64,000 nucleotides of DNA, taken from positions 221,373,148 through 221,437,147 of the forward strand of contig CP136061.1 in the NCBI GenBank assembly GCA_032622095.1. Direction: 5' to 3'. The position numbers were made by a program, and so were the translations under genes. Below are positions 10,701-19,381 of the stretch, piece after piece. The notes under the pieces were generated by a model. The model was not told where the DNA came from. It saw nothing but the letters and a program-made list of their open reading frames with translations, and ran no database searches. This DNA comes from Siphonodentalium dalli (lineage: Eukaryota > Mollusca > Scaphopoda > Gadilida > Siphonodentaliidae). How positions within the stretch are numbered: position 1 is the stretch's first letter; the number at the start of each line of letters is the position of its first letter.

Positions 10701-12230
10701 AGCAAAGAGAGGGTTAAATTGACGGTATAACATTCAAACCTATATATTTTACACACATCTATCTTGGTAAGCCACTTGAAAGAGTATCCAGAATATCAAA
10801 GTTAAAAATGAATTATCCGAATTAATGCTCCCAAAATGACTATTTCTTTGGCTTCTGGGGTGAAAAATATTTTATTCGAGTCGAGGAACCCACCCATCAA
10901 AGCTCAGAGTGATCAGATATATCAATATTTGAAATTTGTTATTTCTCAAAATGTAATTATTTGTGGCCCAGACAGATGTGTCAAACCGAGGGTCTCGGAC
11001 AAAATTGCGGATGAAGATGGATAACTCTAAAATCAAGTGGGAATACATCCAAATTTTGTGATAGGCAAGTGATAATATGCCCATATTTCATTGAACAACA
11101 TATTGATAAATAACACATTTTGGGAAATTTTATACCATAGTTGACTGCGGTTTTCATTATTTTGTTGCAATTAATCGATTCTGATAACAAAAGCGTATTT
11201 TGAAGAAATGTTGTTCTTGTAATTTGATATGGGGACCGTCTGATCGGATTGAGTACCTAACTGTACATTTAATGTTCTGTTATCACGGTTTGACTGAATC
11301 CTTTATACTAAATGGTTACTCCCATTCAGTTAGGAAGGTATACATGGTAATGCTCTAATTAATCGACCTCTTAACCACAGCAGAATTATGGGTAACTTTT
11401 CAGGATTTAGTAGGAAATATGGCTTGTTGCCATTCATCGGAAAGCTCTCGGTAATGGTTTGTTATTCATTTGAAGGGGTGTTCATGATAAATAAGCAGAA
11501 GACAGTCAGATGAAAAGATAATGTAAGTGATGAAGGTTTCATATTCTTTGGTGTGAAATGTTCAGATAATAAGTTCTATGGTCTATTGTTTGATCTTAAT
11601 ATCTGAAAATTTCCTAATGGTACTACTCAATGAGTATTTAGGTGGCAGTTCACAAGTTGTTGGGGGTCTTAAAAATATAAAAATAAGTATCTGGGGGGGG
11701 GGGGGGGGGGCATAACTGCCAGTGTAGCCTGTGTTATTAAATGTGACATTACTGGTTTGATGGTTTAATTATTTTACAAAATTGGGAAAGTTCACAAAAA
11801 AAGTAAAAAATTGGGATACTTGGGTTTCTTTTTATTTGTGTTTTAGTTTGTTTTTTTCAATATTATGGTTTTCCAATTTGGGCAAAGTATCTTAAAAATG
11901 ACAAATAAATTTAGATATGGCTAATAAGAATTTTCCGGCTGGTGTGAACTCTGTCGCCGACACATAAATCCATGATATTGTCAAAATCTGATTATATTTT
12001 TTTGAGTTATGTGTCTATTATGGTGCTGTAGGCATGATGACACTCTTTAATTTCTTAATAAAAATTTGGGCAGGGGCATTTTGAAACATTTGTATTTTAT
12101 CTTTCAGCTTGATAAACATGATAAAGAACCAGAAGACAAGAGGAAACTTCGGACAAGAGAGGAAATGAAAGTTGAATGTGACGAACTGCGGAATTATTTT
12201 TATGTTGATAAGTCATTCGCCAATTCATGA
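1551..12230 (+). CDS. NitFhit: NitFhit fusion gene (3' part, 8 exons): Nit1-type amidase + Fhit dinucleoside triphosphate hydrolase
   Basis: Exons: 1551-1757, 2711-2821, 4503-4604, 6309-6471, 7503-7628, 9669-9844, 10435-10503, 12108-12230 (stop). They splice to 358 codons in one frame. Visible residues 1-194 are the C-terminal two thirds of a Nit1-type nitrilase-superfamily domain (catalytic Lys28 in YNKLHLFD, nucleophile Cys70 in [10 protein letters not shown]; the catalytic Glu is in upstream exons). Residues about 195-358 are an Fhit domain with the histidine triad HVHAHIL at 296-302. Family knowledge: Nit1 hydrolyses deaminated glutathione and Fhit cleaves Ap3A; the two are fused in flies and nematodes and separate in vertebrates. 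About 90-100 N-terminal codons are missing to the left, so start and promoter are not visible. Two introns look U12-type. Confidence 0.95.
1758..2710 (+). other. U12-type GT-AG intron of NitFhit
   Basis: The 5' end GTATCCTTTT matches the minor-spliceosome donor consensus RTATCCTTT. The 3' end has ATCTTAAC (2688-2695) about 16 bases before the terminal AG, close to the U12 branch consensus TTCCTTAAC and at a permitted distance. The intron also holds a decayed exon copy (2619-2678). Confidence 0.75.
2619..2678 (+). pseudogene. Decayed tandem copy of NitFhit exon b
   Basis: It reads [20 protein letters not shown] against the real [20 protein letters not shown] 92 bases downstream. The Cys and most of the frame survive, but the acceptor has CTG where the real exon has CAG, and homology stops after ~60 bases. 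It is inferred to be a non-functional local duplication. Confidence 0.75.
2711..2821 (+). CDS. NitFhit: NitFhit exon b (nucleophile Cys)
   Basis: 37 codons, phase 0 to 0. It opens with the nucleophile Cys of [10 protein letters not shown] and ends in [11 protein letters not shown]. The acceptor is TTAACTCAG and the donor GTAAGC. A decayed copy of its first ~60 bases lies 92 bases upstream (2619-2678). Confidence 0.93.
2869..4166 (-). mobile_element. HEL element 1 (hairpin-capped minisatellite element)
   Basis: It is oriented on the minus strand. One end is a hairpin around ATACCCCGGC...GGGGTTATACTGG at 2871-2906. The body repeats ~160-bp units (GGCACAGATATTTACCA, GGAACCTGTG, GAGTTATCCCC) and the other end is CTAAGGATG hairpin/AACTAGAGGTGG read on the minus strand (4128-4166). 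The 3160-3540 part is not repeat-like and is unidentified. This resembles Helentron-type 'pearl' elements of bivalves. Confidence 0.6.
4389..4498 (+). mobile_element. PB-D MITE fragment beside exon c
   Basis: It begins TTAACCCTTTCTATACTAAA and continues with the PB-D body (GATGAGTAG, GGAAATGTTCAGA). Only one arm is present, and it ends at the exon c acceptor tract. Confidence 0.7.
4503..4604 (+). CDS. NitFhit: NitFhit exon c (Nit domain)
   Basis: 34 codons, phase 0 to 0. It encodes [18 protein letters not shown], a hallmark Nit1 segment, and ends in YGHSM. The acceptor is TTTTTGTAG and the donor GTGAGT. A TTAA-type MITE fragment (4389-4498) ends almost at the acceptor. Confidence 0.93.
4756..5140. 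mobile_element. HT MITE copy 1 (hAT-like palindromic)
   Basis: Two palindromic blocks based on AATGAGGTCCCCAGAGGGTG flank a ~190-bp core (CTGTTCAGTTTCTATAT, GACCTAGGATCAGATTGAAG in other orientation). The outer end GTGTGTCTGACATTTGCAG is clear at the left; the right end is eroded. Confidence 0.7.
5295..6254. mobile_element. PB-D MITE with internal insertion
   Basis: It starts TTAACCCTTTCTTTACTAAA and ends GTTTAGAAAGGATTAA. Relative to the compact copy at 52765-53011, about 730 bases of unidentified AT-rich sequence (roughly 5319-6053) are inserted after AAATGGATTC. The right part restores the family consensus (TACATTGGAATGGTCTAT, TCAATGAGTATT). Confidence 0.65.
6309..6471 (+). CDS. NitFhit: NitFhit exon d (end of Nit domain and linker)
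   Basis: 163 bases, phase 0 to 1. It encodes [17 protein letters not shown] followed by the C-terminal Nit strand and the SHRRPDIY segment that leads to the Fhit domain. The acceptor is TCCAACACAG and the donor GTGTGC. A decayed look-alike of its 3' part occurs at 7417-7478 in the next intron. Confidence 0.93.
6485..6884. mobile_element. PB-A MITE copy 2
   Basis: A 400-bp, TTAA-flanked near-identical relative of 1081-1480 in the opposite orientation within the same gene. The inverted termini CCCTTTACCCAACA and both internal palindromes are intact. Confidence 0.87.
7417..7478 (+). pseudogene. Decayed copy of the 3' part of NitFhit exon d
   Basis: The frame reads [20 protein letters not shown] against the real [18 protein letters not shown]. 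Nucleotide similarity is strongest over CAGATGCCGATCCAGTCACA. It lies just before exon e. A GT follows in the same phase as the real donor, but the upstream half of the exon is absent. Confidence 0.6.
7503..7628 (+). CDS. NitFhit: NitFhit exon e (start of Fhit domain)
   Basis: 126 bases, starting in phase 1 and leaving one base. It encodes [20 protein letters not shown] and continues through SPVVHG, the N-terminal beta-sheet of Fhit. There is no usable GT donor at the homology boundary. The exon stops before ATATCCTTTG, a U12 AT-AC donor, and then joins the next exon as HGH-VLVSP. Confidence 0.92.
7629..9668 (+). other. U12-type AT-AC intron of NitFhit
   Basis: The intron starts ATATCCTTTG and ends GCAAC, with a perfect branch site TTCCTTAAC at 9650-9658, 10 bases from the 3' end. 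Splicing here restores the conserved Fhit residues HGHVLV exactly, and no GT-AG choice does. It contains an unannotated stretch with poly-G (7881-7895), no recognised gene, and an HT MITE at 9131-9567. Confidence 0.9.
9131..9567. mobile_element. HT MITE copy 2
   Basis: Outer inverted repeats run from TGAAATAATGTGTCTGTCAT to CACTATTTCAAGGCTTG. Two AATGAGGT palindromes flank the ~190-bp core. It lies 100 bases before exon f, inside the U12 AT-AC intron. Confidence 0.8.
9669..9844 (+). CDS. NitFhit: NitFhit exon f (Fhit core)
   Basis: 176 bases. It encodes [20 protein letters not shown] and then an amphipathic helix and [11 protein letters not shown], the conserved run just before the histidine triad. 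The 3' splice site is an AC, preceded by TTCCTTAAC 10 bases upstream. The donor GTTTAT is weak and merges with the edge of a TTAA-type MITE (GTTTATTCTTTACTAAATAC). Confidence 0.92.
9845..10085 (+). mobile_element. PB-D MITE remnant at exon f donor
   Basis: TATTCTTTACTAAATACTCA begins within the donor of exon f, followed by the family body (GTTCAGATAATAAGTTCA; CATCTGTCTGTCCTCTGTTT). The 5' TTAACC is not recognisable, so the donor may have been reshaped by the element edge. Confidence 0.55.
10435..10503 (+). CDS. NitFhit: NitFhit exon g (histidine triad)
   Basis: 23 codons, phase 0 to 0. It encodes [20 protein letters not shown]. The middle His of HxHxH is the nucleophile in Fhit enzymes. The acceptor is TTCTTTCAG and the donor GTAATA. 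Confidence 0.94.
10515..10717. mobile_element. PB-D MITE, compact copy
   Basis: TTAACCCTTTCTTTAC at the left and GCAAAGAGAGGGTTAA at the right, 203 bp, TTAA-flanked. It starts 11 bases after the exon g donor. Confidence 0.75.
10718..11295. other. Intron sequence, nothing recognised
   Basis: AT-rich stretch with short overlapping open frames on both strands that share no recognisable motif. Confidence 0.4.
11296..11641. mobile_element. PB-D MITE interrupted by one arm of an FB element
   Basis: Family ends (AATCCTTTATACTAAATGG; CTCAATGAGTATTTAG) enclose a single FB arm at about 11347-11450 (TAATGCTCTAATTAATCGAC to GGAAAGCTCTC). The second arm of the foldback is absent. Confidence 0.6.
11693..11710 (+). 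repeat. Poly-G tract
   Basis: An 18-base guanine run in intron 7 of the visible NitFhit gene. No gene is seen around it. Confidence 0.9.
12108..12230 (+). CDS. NitFhit: NitFhit terminal exon h
   Basis: 40 codons plus TGA at 12228-12230. It encodes the C-terminal charged helix ([18 protein letters not shown], then DELRNYFY) typical of the Fhit tail. The acceptor is TATCTTTCAG. No clear polyadenylation signal was identified; the 3' UTR soon runs into an HT repeat at 12304. Confidence 0.92.
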   Translation, partial: LDKHDKEPEDKRKLRTREEMKVECDELRNYFYVDKSFANS

Positions 12231-12303
12231 TACTGACTCAAATGAGAAGAATTGAGAATGCAATCCAAGCTAGTCAGTCATGGTCAGCCAAACGTGTTCT
12301 CGC

Positions 12304-12714
12304 CAAGCCTGCAAATAGTGTGTCTGTCATTTGCAGAATGAGGTTCCCAGAAAGCGGGCACCTCTGGGAACCTCATTCTGCTTTGGCCTCAACTGCTATG
12401 GAAGACCTAGGAACAGATTGAATTTCCCCAGTTTAAGCTGGTGATGTTCACCCATCAGTCACTTCAATTATCCATTTTATTTTCTGCAAATTAGGGGATA
12501 TAGAAACTTCTCAGAAGGGAAAAAGTAACTAAAACAATGTTCATTTGAGACAAAAGATACTTCCTAGAAGATGAGGCCTAAGTAGAATGAGGTCCCCAGA
12601 GGGTGAATTTTGTGATGCTAGCCCATTGTGCGGGATAGCATCAATAAATTCACCCTCTGTGGACCCCATTATGCAAATGACAGACATACTATTTGCAGCC
12701 TTGGTTCTCGCCAC
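12304..12714. mobile_element. HT MITE copy 3
   Basis: Ends CAAGCCTGCAAATAGTGTGT and CATACTATTTGCAGCCTTGG are inverted. The core carries GACCTAGGAACAGATTGAA and GATGAGGCCTAAGTAGAATG. It begins 74 bases after the NitFhit stop, so it probably lies in or next to the 3' UTR. Confidence 0.8.
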
Positions 12715-13341
12715 AGGACTATTATTTACAAGTTTTGCTAGATGTTGGCAGATATAAAAAAAATGTGTAGATTTGGCACCGTAAAATCATCTGACTGTTC
12801 CCACTACCATGCCAATACCATAGTAACAGACTTTACACATACGTAAAGACGAGTCTGGCTATTGACAAGTTGCTTGCCAGTTGATGGAGTGTTGTGAACA
12901 TGATGAAGATCCAGATGATAGAATATCTCAAAGAAAATGAGAATGGAAAGGACTTGAATTTGAAATTGAGACTGATTTGGAAAAACAAAACTTCATCCAG
13001 ATTGTGATTAGTTTTGTCCTCCAATTGTTTTTATCGGCAAATTATATGATTAAAATTTATATATTTTCTACAGTAGTAACATCATTGCATCAACACTCAG
13101 TGCTAAAAAATAGTCTCATATATAATAACCCATAGATGCGGTTTTATATTTATTTGTTATTAAAAATGGTTTCTTTCTTCCGTGCCACAATTGCAACAAC
13201 AGATTTTTTATAAATCCCGATTTCAAGACAACAAATAGCCATTTTGTGAATAAATTACAGACAAAACTAAAGATTTTATATATTACAGTACAATAAAGTG
13301 GTTTATTTCTATCATAATTTGCGGAGAAATCTATAGATGAA
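12715..13341. other. Intergenic, with a dispersed-repeat segment
   Basis: No gene seen. Bases ~13150-13310 are the reverse complement relative of 23225-23350 and 23630-23740 (shared TTATTCACAAAA, AATTGTGGCC/GGCCACAATT type words), so this is an unnamed dispersed repeat. Confidence 0.45.
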
Positions 13342-14071
13342 ATGCAATTTGCCTTGGTTGAGGGTGCTAACAAGATAGTTCTCCCTCTTGGTATGCGCCA
13401 AACATTTTCGCATGGATTTGTTCTAAAAAATAGCTCCTAAAACTGTCCGCTAAATGTGATAAGAAATTCTAAATAAAACTGATATCAATTCATAGAAACT
13501 TTTCTGGACAGGTATACTCAGTTCATATATGTGTTTTTTTCTACCCCGGAGTCTTATATAACTTGCTAGGAAGATACACCATTGTTGAGGTAATGGCATA
13601 GTAGACATACCGACAAGGAGTGATGGCTATATTTCTAGCAAAGAGTTTGCCATCATTATGAGGGGAATCCTTGGGGAGGGTTAGAGAGGCACTTACTGGA
13701 GCACAAAACTGAAAAATAACATTTTATTTCATTACATTACAATAAAACAAATCAAGACAATAATAATGGATAGCAACAAAGCAAAGTATAAATGCTGGTT
13801 CTGGATTAGATTTAAATTAACTTAATCTTTAACATCAGTCAAATTAGTTTCTGGTAAATTTGTAGATAAATTTATATAGATAAATTTACACCGGGTTTAT
13901 TATAACTGCTTTACGATTGTCTGAATGTTATTGGACTATCTTGATCTAACCCTTTCTTTAGTAAATATTTATCAATGAGTAGTTCCCTTTGGAAATGTTC
14001 AGATAATAAGTTCAATAAATGACCATGTGTCATATAGTTGAACTTATTATCAGACCTGTATAATGCCAAAA
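13342..14071. repeat. Left copy of a ~730-bp direct duplication
   Basis: From ATGCAATTTGCCTTGGTTGA to CCTGTATAATGCCAAAAA it matches 14415-15163 almost base for base; the offset grows from 1073 to ~1091 through small insertions in the right copy. It contains a PB-D arm (TTAACCCTTTCTTTAGTAAA at ~13948). No coding function is recognised. Confidence 0.85.
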
Positions 14072-14414
14072 AAGCGGGCTATCATCACCAAATTTACCCT
14101 CTGAGAACCTCAATCTGCTTTGGCCTCAACTGCTATGGAAGACCTAGGAACAGATTGAATTTCCCCAGTTTAAGCTGGTGATGTTCACCCATCAGTCACT
14201 TCAATTATCCATTTTATCTTCTGCAAATTAGGGGATATAGAAACTTCTCAGGAGGGAAAAAGTAACTAAAACAATGTTCATTTGAGACTATAGATACTTC
14301 CTAGGCCTAAGTAGAATGAGGTCCCCAGAGGGTGAATTTTGTGATGCTAGCCCACTGTGTGGGATAGCATCACTAAATTCACCCTCTGTGGACCCCATTA
14401 TGCAAATGACAGAC
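14072..14414. mobile_element. HT MITE copy 4, between the two duplicate copies
   Basis: Contains CTGCTATGGAAGACCTAGG, the HT core and one full palindrome, ending GCAAATGACAGAC. It shares the core almost exactly with copy 3. The outer left end is missing. Confidence 0.75.
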
Positions 14415-15163
14415 ATGCAATTTGCCTTGGTTGAGGGTGCTAACAAGATAGTTCTCCCTCTTGGTATGCGCCGAACATTTTCCCATGGATTTGTTCTAAA
14501 AAATAGCTCCTAAAACTGTCCGCTAAATGTGATAAGAAATTCTAAATAAAACTGATATCAATTCATAGAAACTTTTGTGGACAGGTATACTCAGTTCATA
14601 TATGTGTTTTTTTCTACCCCGGAGTCTTATATAACTTGCTAGGAAGATACACCATTGTTGAGGTAATGGCATAGTAGACATACCGACAAGGAGTGATGGC
14701 TATATTTCTAGCAAAGAGTTTGCCATCATTATGAGGGGAATCCTTGGGGAGGGTTAGAGAGGCACTTACTGGAGCACAAAACTGAAAAATAACATTTTAT
14801 TTCATTACATTACAATAAAACAAATCAAGACAATAATAATGGATAGCAACAAAGCAAAGTATAAATGCTGGTTCTGGATTAGATTTAAATTAACTTAATC
14901 TTTAACATCAGTCAAATTAGTTTCTGGTAAATTTATAGATAAATTTATATACCGGTAGATAAATTTACACCGGGTTTATTTCGTAATGTTTCATAACTGC
15001 TTTACGATTGTCTGAATGTTATTGGACTATCTTGATCTAACCCTTTCTTTAGTAAATATTTATCGATGAGTAGTTCCCTTTGAAAATGTTCAGATAATAA
15101 GTTCATTAAATGACCATGTGTCATATAGTTGAACTTATTATCAGACCTGTATAATGCCAAAAA
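14415..15163. repeat. Right copy of the ~730-bp direct duplication
   Basis: Near-identical to 13342-14071, with small extra segments near 14950-14990 (ACCGGTAG; CGTAATGTTTC). The high identity indicates a recent event. Confidence 0.85.
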
Positions 15164-15350
15164 TGTTGTCAAGGAGATTTGATGTCTTGTCAGGGAGATT
15201 TTGAATTCCAAACCAAAACGTTACATTTTCATTACTTTTCTTCATGGGAAATAAATTCGGAATGAAGAAATAATGAAAAATAAAATTTTTAAACTGATTT
15301 CAACAAGTATTCCACTCTTGTTTATAATAGTTTAAAGTTGTGTTATATAT

Positions 15351-15551
15351 TTATTTAACATTATAAGCATGTTGTGTAGTGTCATTCTTTCCACCATGAC
15401 TGATGTTAAACTGAATGTTACAATAAAGAACAATGTTACAAACATCGCATTGACTGCTGCGATTTAACCAAGTCATTTCACTAGCACATGAATCCTTGTA
15501 TTTAGAATCATAACGACGCCGTTTAGCTTGACTTTCAACATTATCGGACAT
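15351..15551 (-). pseudogene. N-terminal fragment of a zinc-finger (BED/hAT-like) transposase
   Basis: A 66-codon frame from ATG at 15551 reads MSDNVESQAKRRRYDSKYKD, then MTWLNRS, CDVC and FNISHGGKNDTTQHAYNVK. The order KRRR-Y-D-KY, W-L-x-R-S, CxxC and ISHGGK...H matches the start of hAT-like proteins common in marine invertebrates. It stops after the finger and no transposase core follows, so it is probably a remnant or an exon of a dead element. Upstream is a (TA) run at 15597-15620. Confidence 0.5.
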
Positions 15552-15596
15552 TTTGTAACAGTATTTGCGAGTATAGTATAATTTATCGGAAGGCCG

Positions 15597-15620
15597 AATA
15601 TATATATATATATATATATT
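15597..15620. repeat. (TA)n microsatellite
   Basis: Twelve or so TA dinucleotides in a row. Confidence 0.9.
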
Positions 15621-15820
15621 CCATGTACATATTTGAGTGCCACCAATTACTAATCCCCAGTAAAAACAAACTGCCATATATTCAATTATTTTATTTAGTT
15701 CCGGAAGTCCCGACAAGGCAAGCTGGTAAAGTCAACACAGTAATTTCATCATGCATAAGCCAACACTATATTGAGGCGCCTATTCAGGTAGATAATAGAA
15801 CACACCTGAGATAGCGAGAC

Positions 15821-16310
15821 TTGCGCATGAGACTTTGTCTATTTAATTCCGGTTACTGGCATCAAATTTCTTAAATAATTTTTTTATATTTATGTCCCCA
15901 AACCATGAGATTAAACGAAGGTTGTGGTAGCGCATGATTTAAGGCCTAAAATCGGGAGACTCACAGGCAAAACGGTAGATTATACAGGTCTGCTTATTAT
16001 CTGAACATTTCTGTGTGCGGCTAACTTTATACAAATACTGCTTCAAAACCAAATGTCCTATATCAAGTCATATTCTGAGTAGCAAAATATACAATCTATT
16101 TATTATTATTATATGCTCTGAAATAAGTGTAAAATGGTAGAAAAATAAAAGATATCATCCATCCTATGTAACTATTATATGATTTGGTTATTTCCCATTC
16201 CATGTAACGTGACTGTTCCGATTTGAAAAATATTTCACAAAAATTTTATTCATTCTGGGGTACAATTTTTTTACATTTTATTTTTTATGCTTGACATTTT
16301 AAACTAAATT
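15821..16310. other. Intergenic, mostly unrecognised
   Basis: Contains a small PB-D-like piece (TTATTATCTGAACATTTC near 15993). No gene seen. Confidence 0.4.
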
Positions 16311-16316
16311 ATTTTA

Positions 16317-16444
16317 CATGTGTTTTTGAGACAATGCACATATTTTTATTGCGTGGGATTTGAACTCCGTCCATGCTTGCCATCACGGGCCGGGGTTCAA
16401 ATCCCACCCAGTCCAAAATATGTGCATTGTCTCAAAAACACATG
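16317..16444. repeat. Foldback element with B-box-like loop
   Basis: The arms CATGTGTTTTTGAGACAATG and its exact complement (16425-16444) enclose two facing copies of a GTGGGATTTGAAC/GTTCAAATCCCAC motif. GGTTCAAATCC resembles the B box of tRNA promoters, but no tRNA cloverleaf can be drawn. Confidence 0.7.
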
Positions 16445-16658
16445 CAGCTTCTAAAAATTAGTGCCTTGCTATATAATCCCAGTCATAGGGGATGGGCCTA
16501 GTTTTAAAGGGACATAAGGCGCAAAAGTGAAAAATCAAAAAGGTTTGTCAAACCAGTATTACTAAGAACATGGAAAAATAAACTTCTTTTTTCTATTATT
16601 GATAACTCTCCAGTGATATGACGAGATTTTTATGTTAAAACTATGTTATGTATTGAGA

Positions 16659-16793
16659 ATCTACAACGAGTCCCCAGTTTATAGCGGAATTTACAAAACA
16701 AGTTCAGTAAATTAGGTCTGAAGGCGAGGTCCAGACCTAATTTACTGGACGAGTTTTGTAAATTCTGCTAAAAACTGGGGACAAGTTGTAGAT
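16659..16793. repeat. Foldback (long imperfect palindrome)
   Basis: AATCTACAACGAGTCCCCAG pairs with CTGGGGACAAGTTGTAGATT; inner stems around GTAAATTAGGTCTG and CAGACCTAATTTAC. It is followed by TCTATTTATTACAT, similar to the border of the 37691-37843 foldback. Confidence 0.75.
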
Positions 16794-16799
16794 TCTATT

Positions 16800-18011
16800 T
16801 ATTACATGATCCAAAACCTCTACAAAACATACTTAAATCAACAAATAGTACGCGAAACTAACATCGGCTTCTATAATGCATGCGATGACATTTCACGTAT
16901 CTATGCATTGTTTGTCCACGTAAAGAAATAGTCCCAGATAAATAAAGACTCTTTGGCATATTTAATGGCGTATATTTAATAACATAACTTTTCAAATTCT
17001 TCATTCATTATAGTTTGTCGGAAAAATATTGGAAGCCATAGTATTTTGAAACATAGCGTACGGAAGATAAACGAACGTTTAATATCACAATTTATAGAAT
17101 GGCTTTATAGAATGGAATAAGGGTAGGATCATGTAAAAAAAAACATTTCTGTTACAGTGAAAGTCATTTTATCAACAAACATAGCCAAATGTAATTGCAT
17201 TGTAATTGTAACGAAATGTCTTATTTGGAAATCTGTGGTTTAAAAAAAATAATTTTTATTGCTCTGACCTCTGCTGACCTTGTGTAATGTATTTGACTTT
17301 CTGATGCAAATTTTTTTTATAATACCACCCAAATATTTTTTTCATGTGTTTTTCTTTGAACACAGCATGTATGTTATATACTTGAAGCGTGACTTATAGG
17401 CCCAGTGGCCCAGGTACAAAATGTCAACTGTTTTTGTTATTAATTGTTACAATTGTGTTATTGCACATGTCCCTTTGTAGACATTCAGAATTTGCTAAAC
17501 TATTTTTTTGTTAATAAAGTGGCTGGCACTGTAACAGTAAGGTTTACATACCAAAGGTTTTAACACATGGTGTCGCGTCACAGTCTGAGTAAACTCATAC
17601 CTAAATATTCATTACAACATTGAATATAAGGTCTGACGGATAACATCGATATTTCATTTCCAAGTCCTCTGGATTCCGTAATCTGATTGATTGCGTAAAT
17701 TATTTTCCGTCCAATGAAACCGTATGGGTTAATAAACAAGTGTCAGTGGGCGGAGCTAGACTCCCATAATGTCACCTCTAAATATAGTAACAGAGCGGAA
17801 TTTCTCCGATCGAAAGCGATGCTTGCAAATACAACAGACAGAAACAATGGCTTCGAAATTATATATTCGGTACGATTCGGATTAATTTGAAGGATGTGCT
17901 AGACCTGATAGATAGGCCTGCGCATGGTACCAACTTGGCCTCCCATAAATATAAATAGAACTCACTCACGTCCGTGTATTTGATTTACTTTATTGTACCA
18001 TGGTTTGCAAA
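16800..18011. other. Intergenic; weak promoter-like segment near 17680-17860
   Basis: Mostly unrecognised. At 17714-17850 there are a CCAATGAAA, a GGGCGGAGC box, TAAATATAG and then ACAATGGCTTCGAAATT, but the frame ends after 13 codons and no splice-linked exon is recognised. Confidence 0.25.
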
Positions 18012-18227
18012 TCAAATTATTTGTCGTAAAAAAGTCATCTGAAAGTTAACACCGAGGAAATGACTTAATTTTATGCTTTTAAATAGTTCTAAAGCATCAT
18101 TTTTGATGACGACCTTATTTTTTGCTCTCGGATGCAGCTTTCCGGGTGATGCAGCGAGTTCATCTCCCGAAAAAGAATAGTCGCACACACGACAAATATT
18201 ATCTGCTGTAATTTGATGTCGCGACAC
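18012..18227 (-). pseudogene. Short zinc-binding-like ORF (CRVCDYSF)
   Basis: 71 codons beginning MSRHQITADNICRVCDYSFS and containing a basic stretch HPRAKNKVV and a helix ALELFKSIKLSHFLG, after which GTGTTAAC could be a donor. A CRVCD motif also occurs at 29704-29886. It may be the first exon of a transposon-encoded or orphan zinc-binding protein. Function unknown. Confidence 0.35.
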
Positions 18228-18574
18228 AGGCCATTACTATTATTGCGAAGCACAACAAATAACACGTGGGGACACCTGTCAATCATCGATGTATTTTTTT
18301 AAATCCGTGACTTCATTTTGGGGAAGCTCTTCGCTGAATAGAAATGGTTTTGGCTACATAAGCTCCAGACTCTATATTTCAAATATAGAGTCGACGTTCA
18401 CCCAGACTGGTCGCGTCATTGAAGTGTTATTTTTGATAAGACAAAGTCTATCTTTTTTTTCCATGTTCTTGGCGATGATGGTTGTACAAACTTATATGAT
18501 TTTCACCCTTTGTCCTTAAACATCTACGAGTGCCTTATGTCCGTTTAACAATCTCAGAGGTGTCAGAATTAATA

Positions 18575-18850
18575 TTAACCCTTTCATGGCGGGAGCTGCA
18601 CTGGTGCAGCATTAAATATCCTGTGCCAGTGCATTCTCTTATATATGCGAGTCTCCCATAGGGAGCCTCACATATATAAGAGAATGCACTGGTTTACACG
18701 GTCAAGGTAACTATTGTTAGGCCAATGCATTCTGTTATATATGCTAGGCTCCCTATGGGAGACTCGCATTTATAAGAGAATACATTGGCACAGTTTTCGC
18801 AAAATTTCAGAAAGCTCCAGTCATGGCATGCATGGTAATGGAAGGGTTAA
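18575..18850. mobile_element. PB-B MITE copy 1 (TTAA, CCCTTTCATGGCGGGAGCT)
   Basis: TTAA-flanked; the ends read CCCTTTCATGGCGGGAGCTG and the complement AGCTCCAGTCATG...GAAGGG. It encloses two ~70-bp palindromes (GCATTCTCTTATATATGCGA). Confidence 0.82.
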
Positions 18851-19379
18851 TATAACACACCAATGTAAATATATAGATTATTCCTTATTCCATATGGCCA
18901 AGTCTCCCAGTTTGTAGCCGATAGCTTTTGTGTCGAAAATACATTTTAAGGTTATATCTTGGAACAAGCATAATCGTTTTTTGCAAACAATCGACTCCCA
19001 ACATTTTGTTTTCGGGTTAGTTTTTATCCCAGCGGATTATTCTATGGAATATCTGTATTTTCACTAACCAAGTGAAATATCAGAGAGATATAATTTTTCA
19101 TTTTACAAATGGCGACCTACCATACCAGGCAATTGTCCATATTTAATCAATTTCATGATCAGGTTGCCAACCATAACATAATTTTGACTTGTGTTTCACA
19201 TTCATACCAGTCATACTCCTCAAACAGGTTTTACATGATCACCTCGCCATACGTGTGAGAAAGGATTTCAAAATTTTGTGACAATCTTACAACAATCAGA
19301 GACAAGGCACAAATCAAGTTTTTTTTAGAGGATATTAATTATAATTGAATAAATAACAATATGAAAGTACAGCAAATAT
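18851..19379. other. Intergenic, nothing recognised
   Basis: AT-rich sequence without convincing open frames or repeats. Confidence 0.4.
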
Positions 19380-19381
19380 AA

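Noticed and set aside
14316-14513. ORF with MQFALVEGANKIVLPLGM
   Set aside because: The frame spans an HT MITE and the 730-bp repeat; the other copy of the repeat has the same peptide without an ATG, and no domain is recognisable.
16360-16410. tRNA gene
   Set aside because: Only a B-box-like word is present; no acceptor or anticodon stem can be folded.
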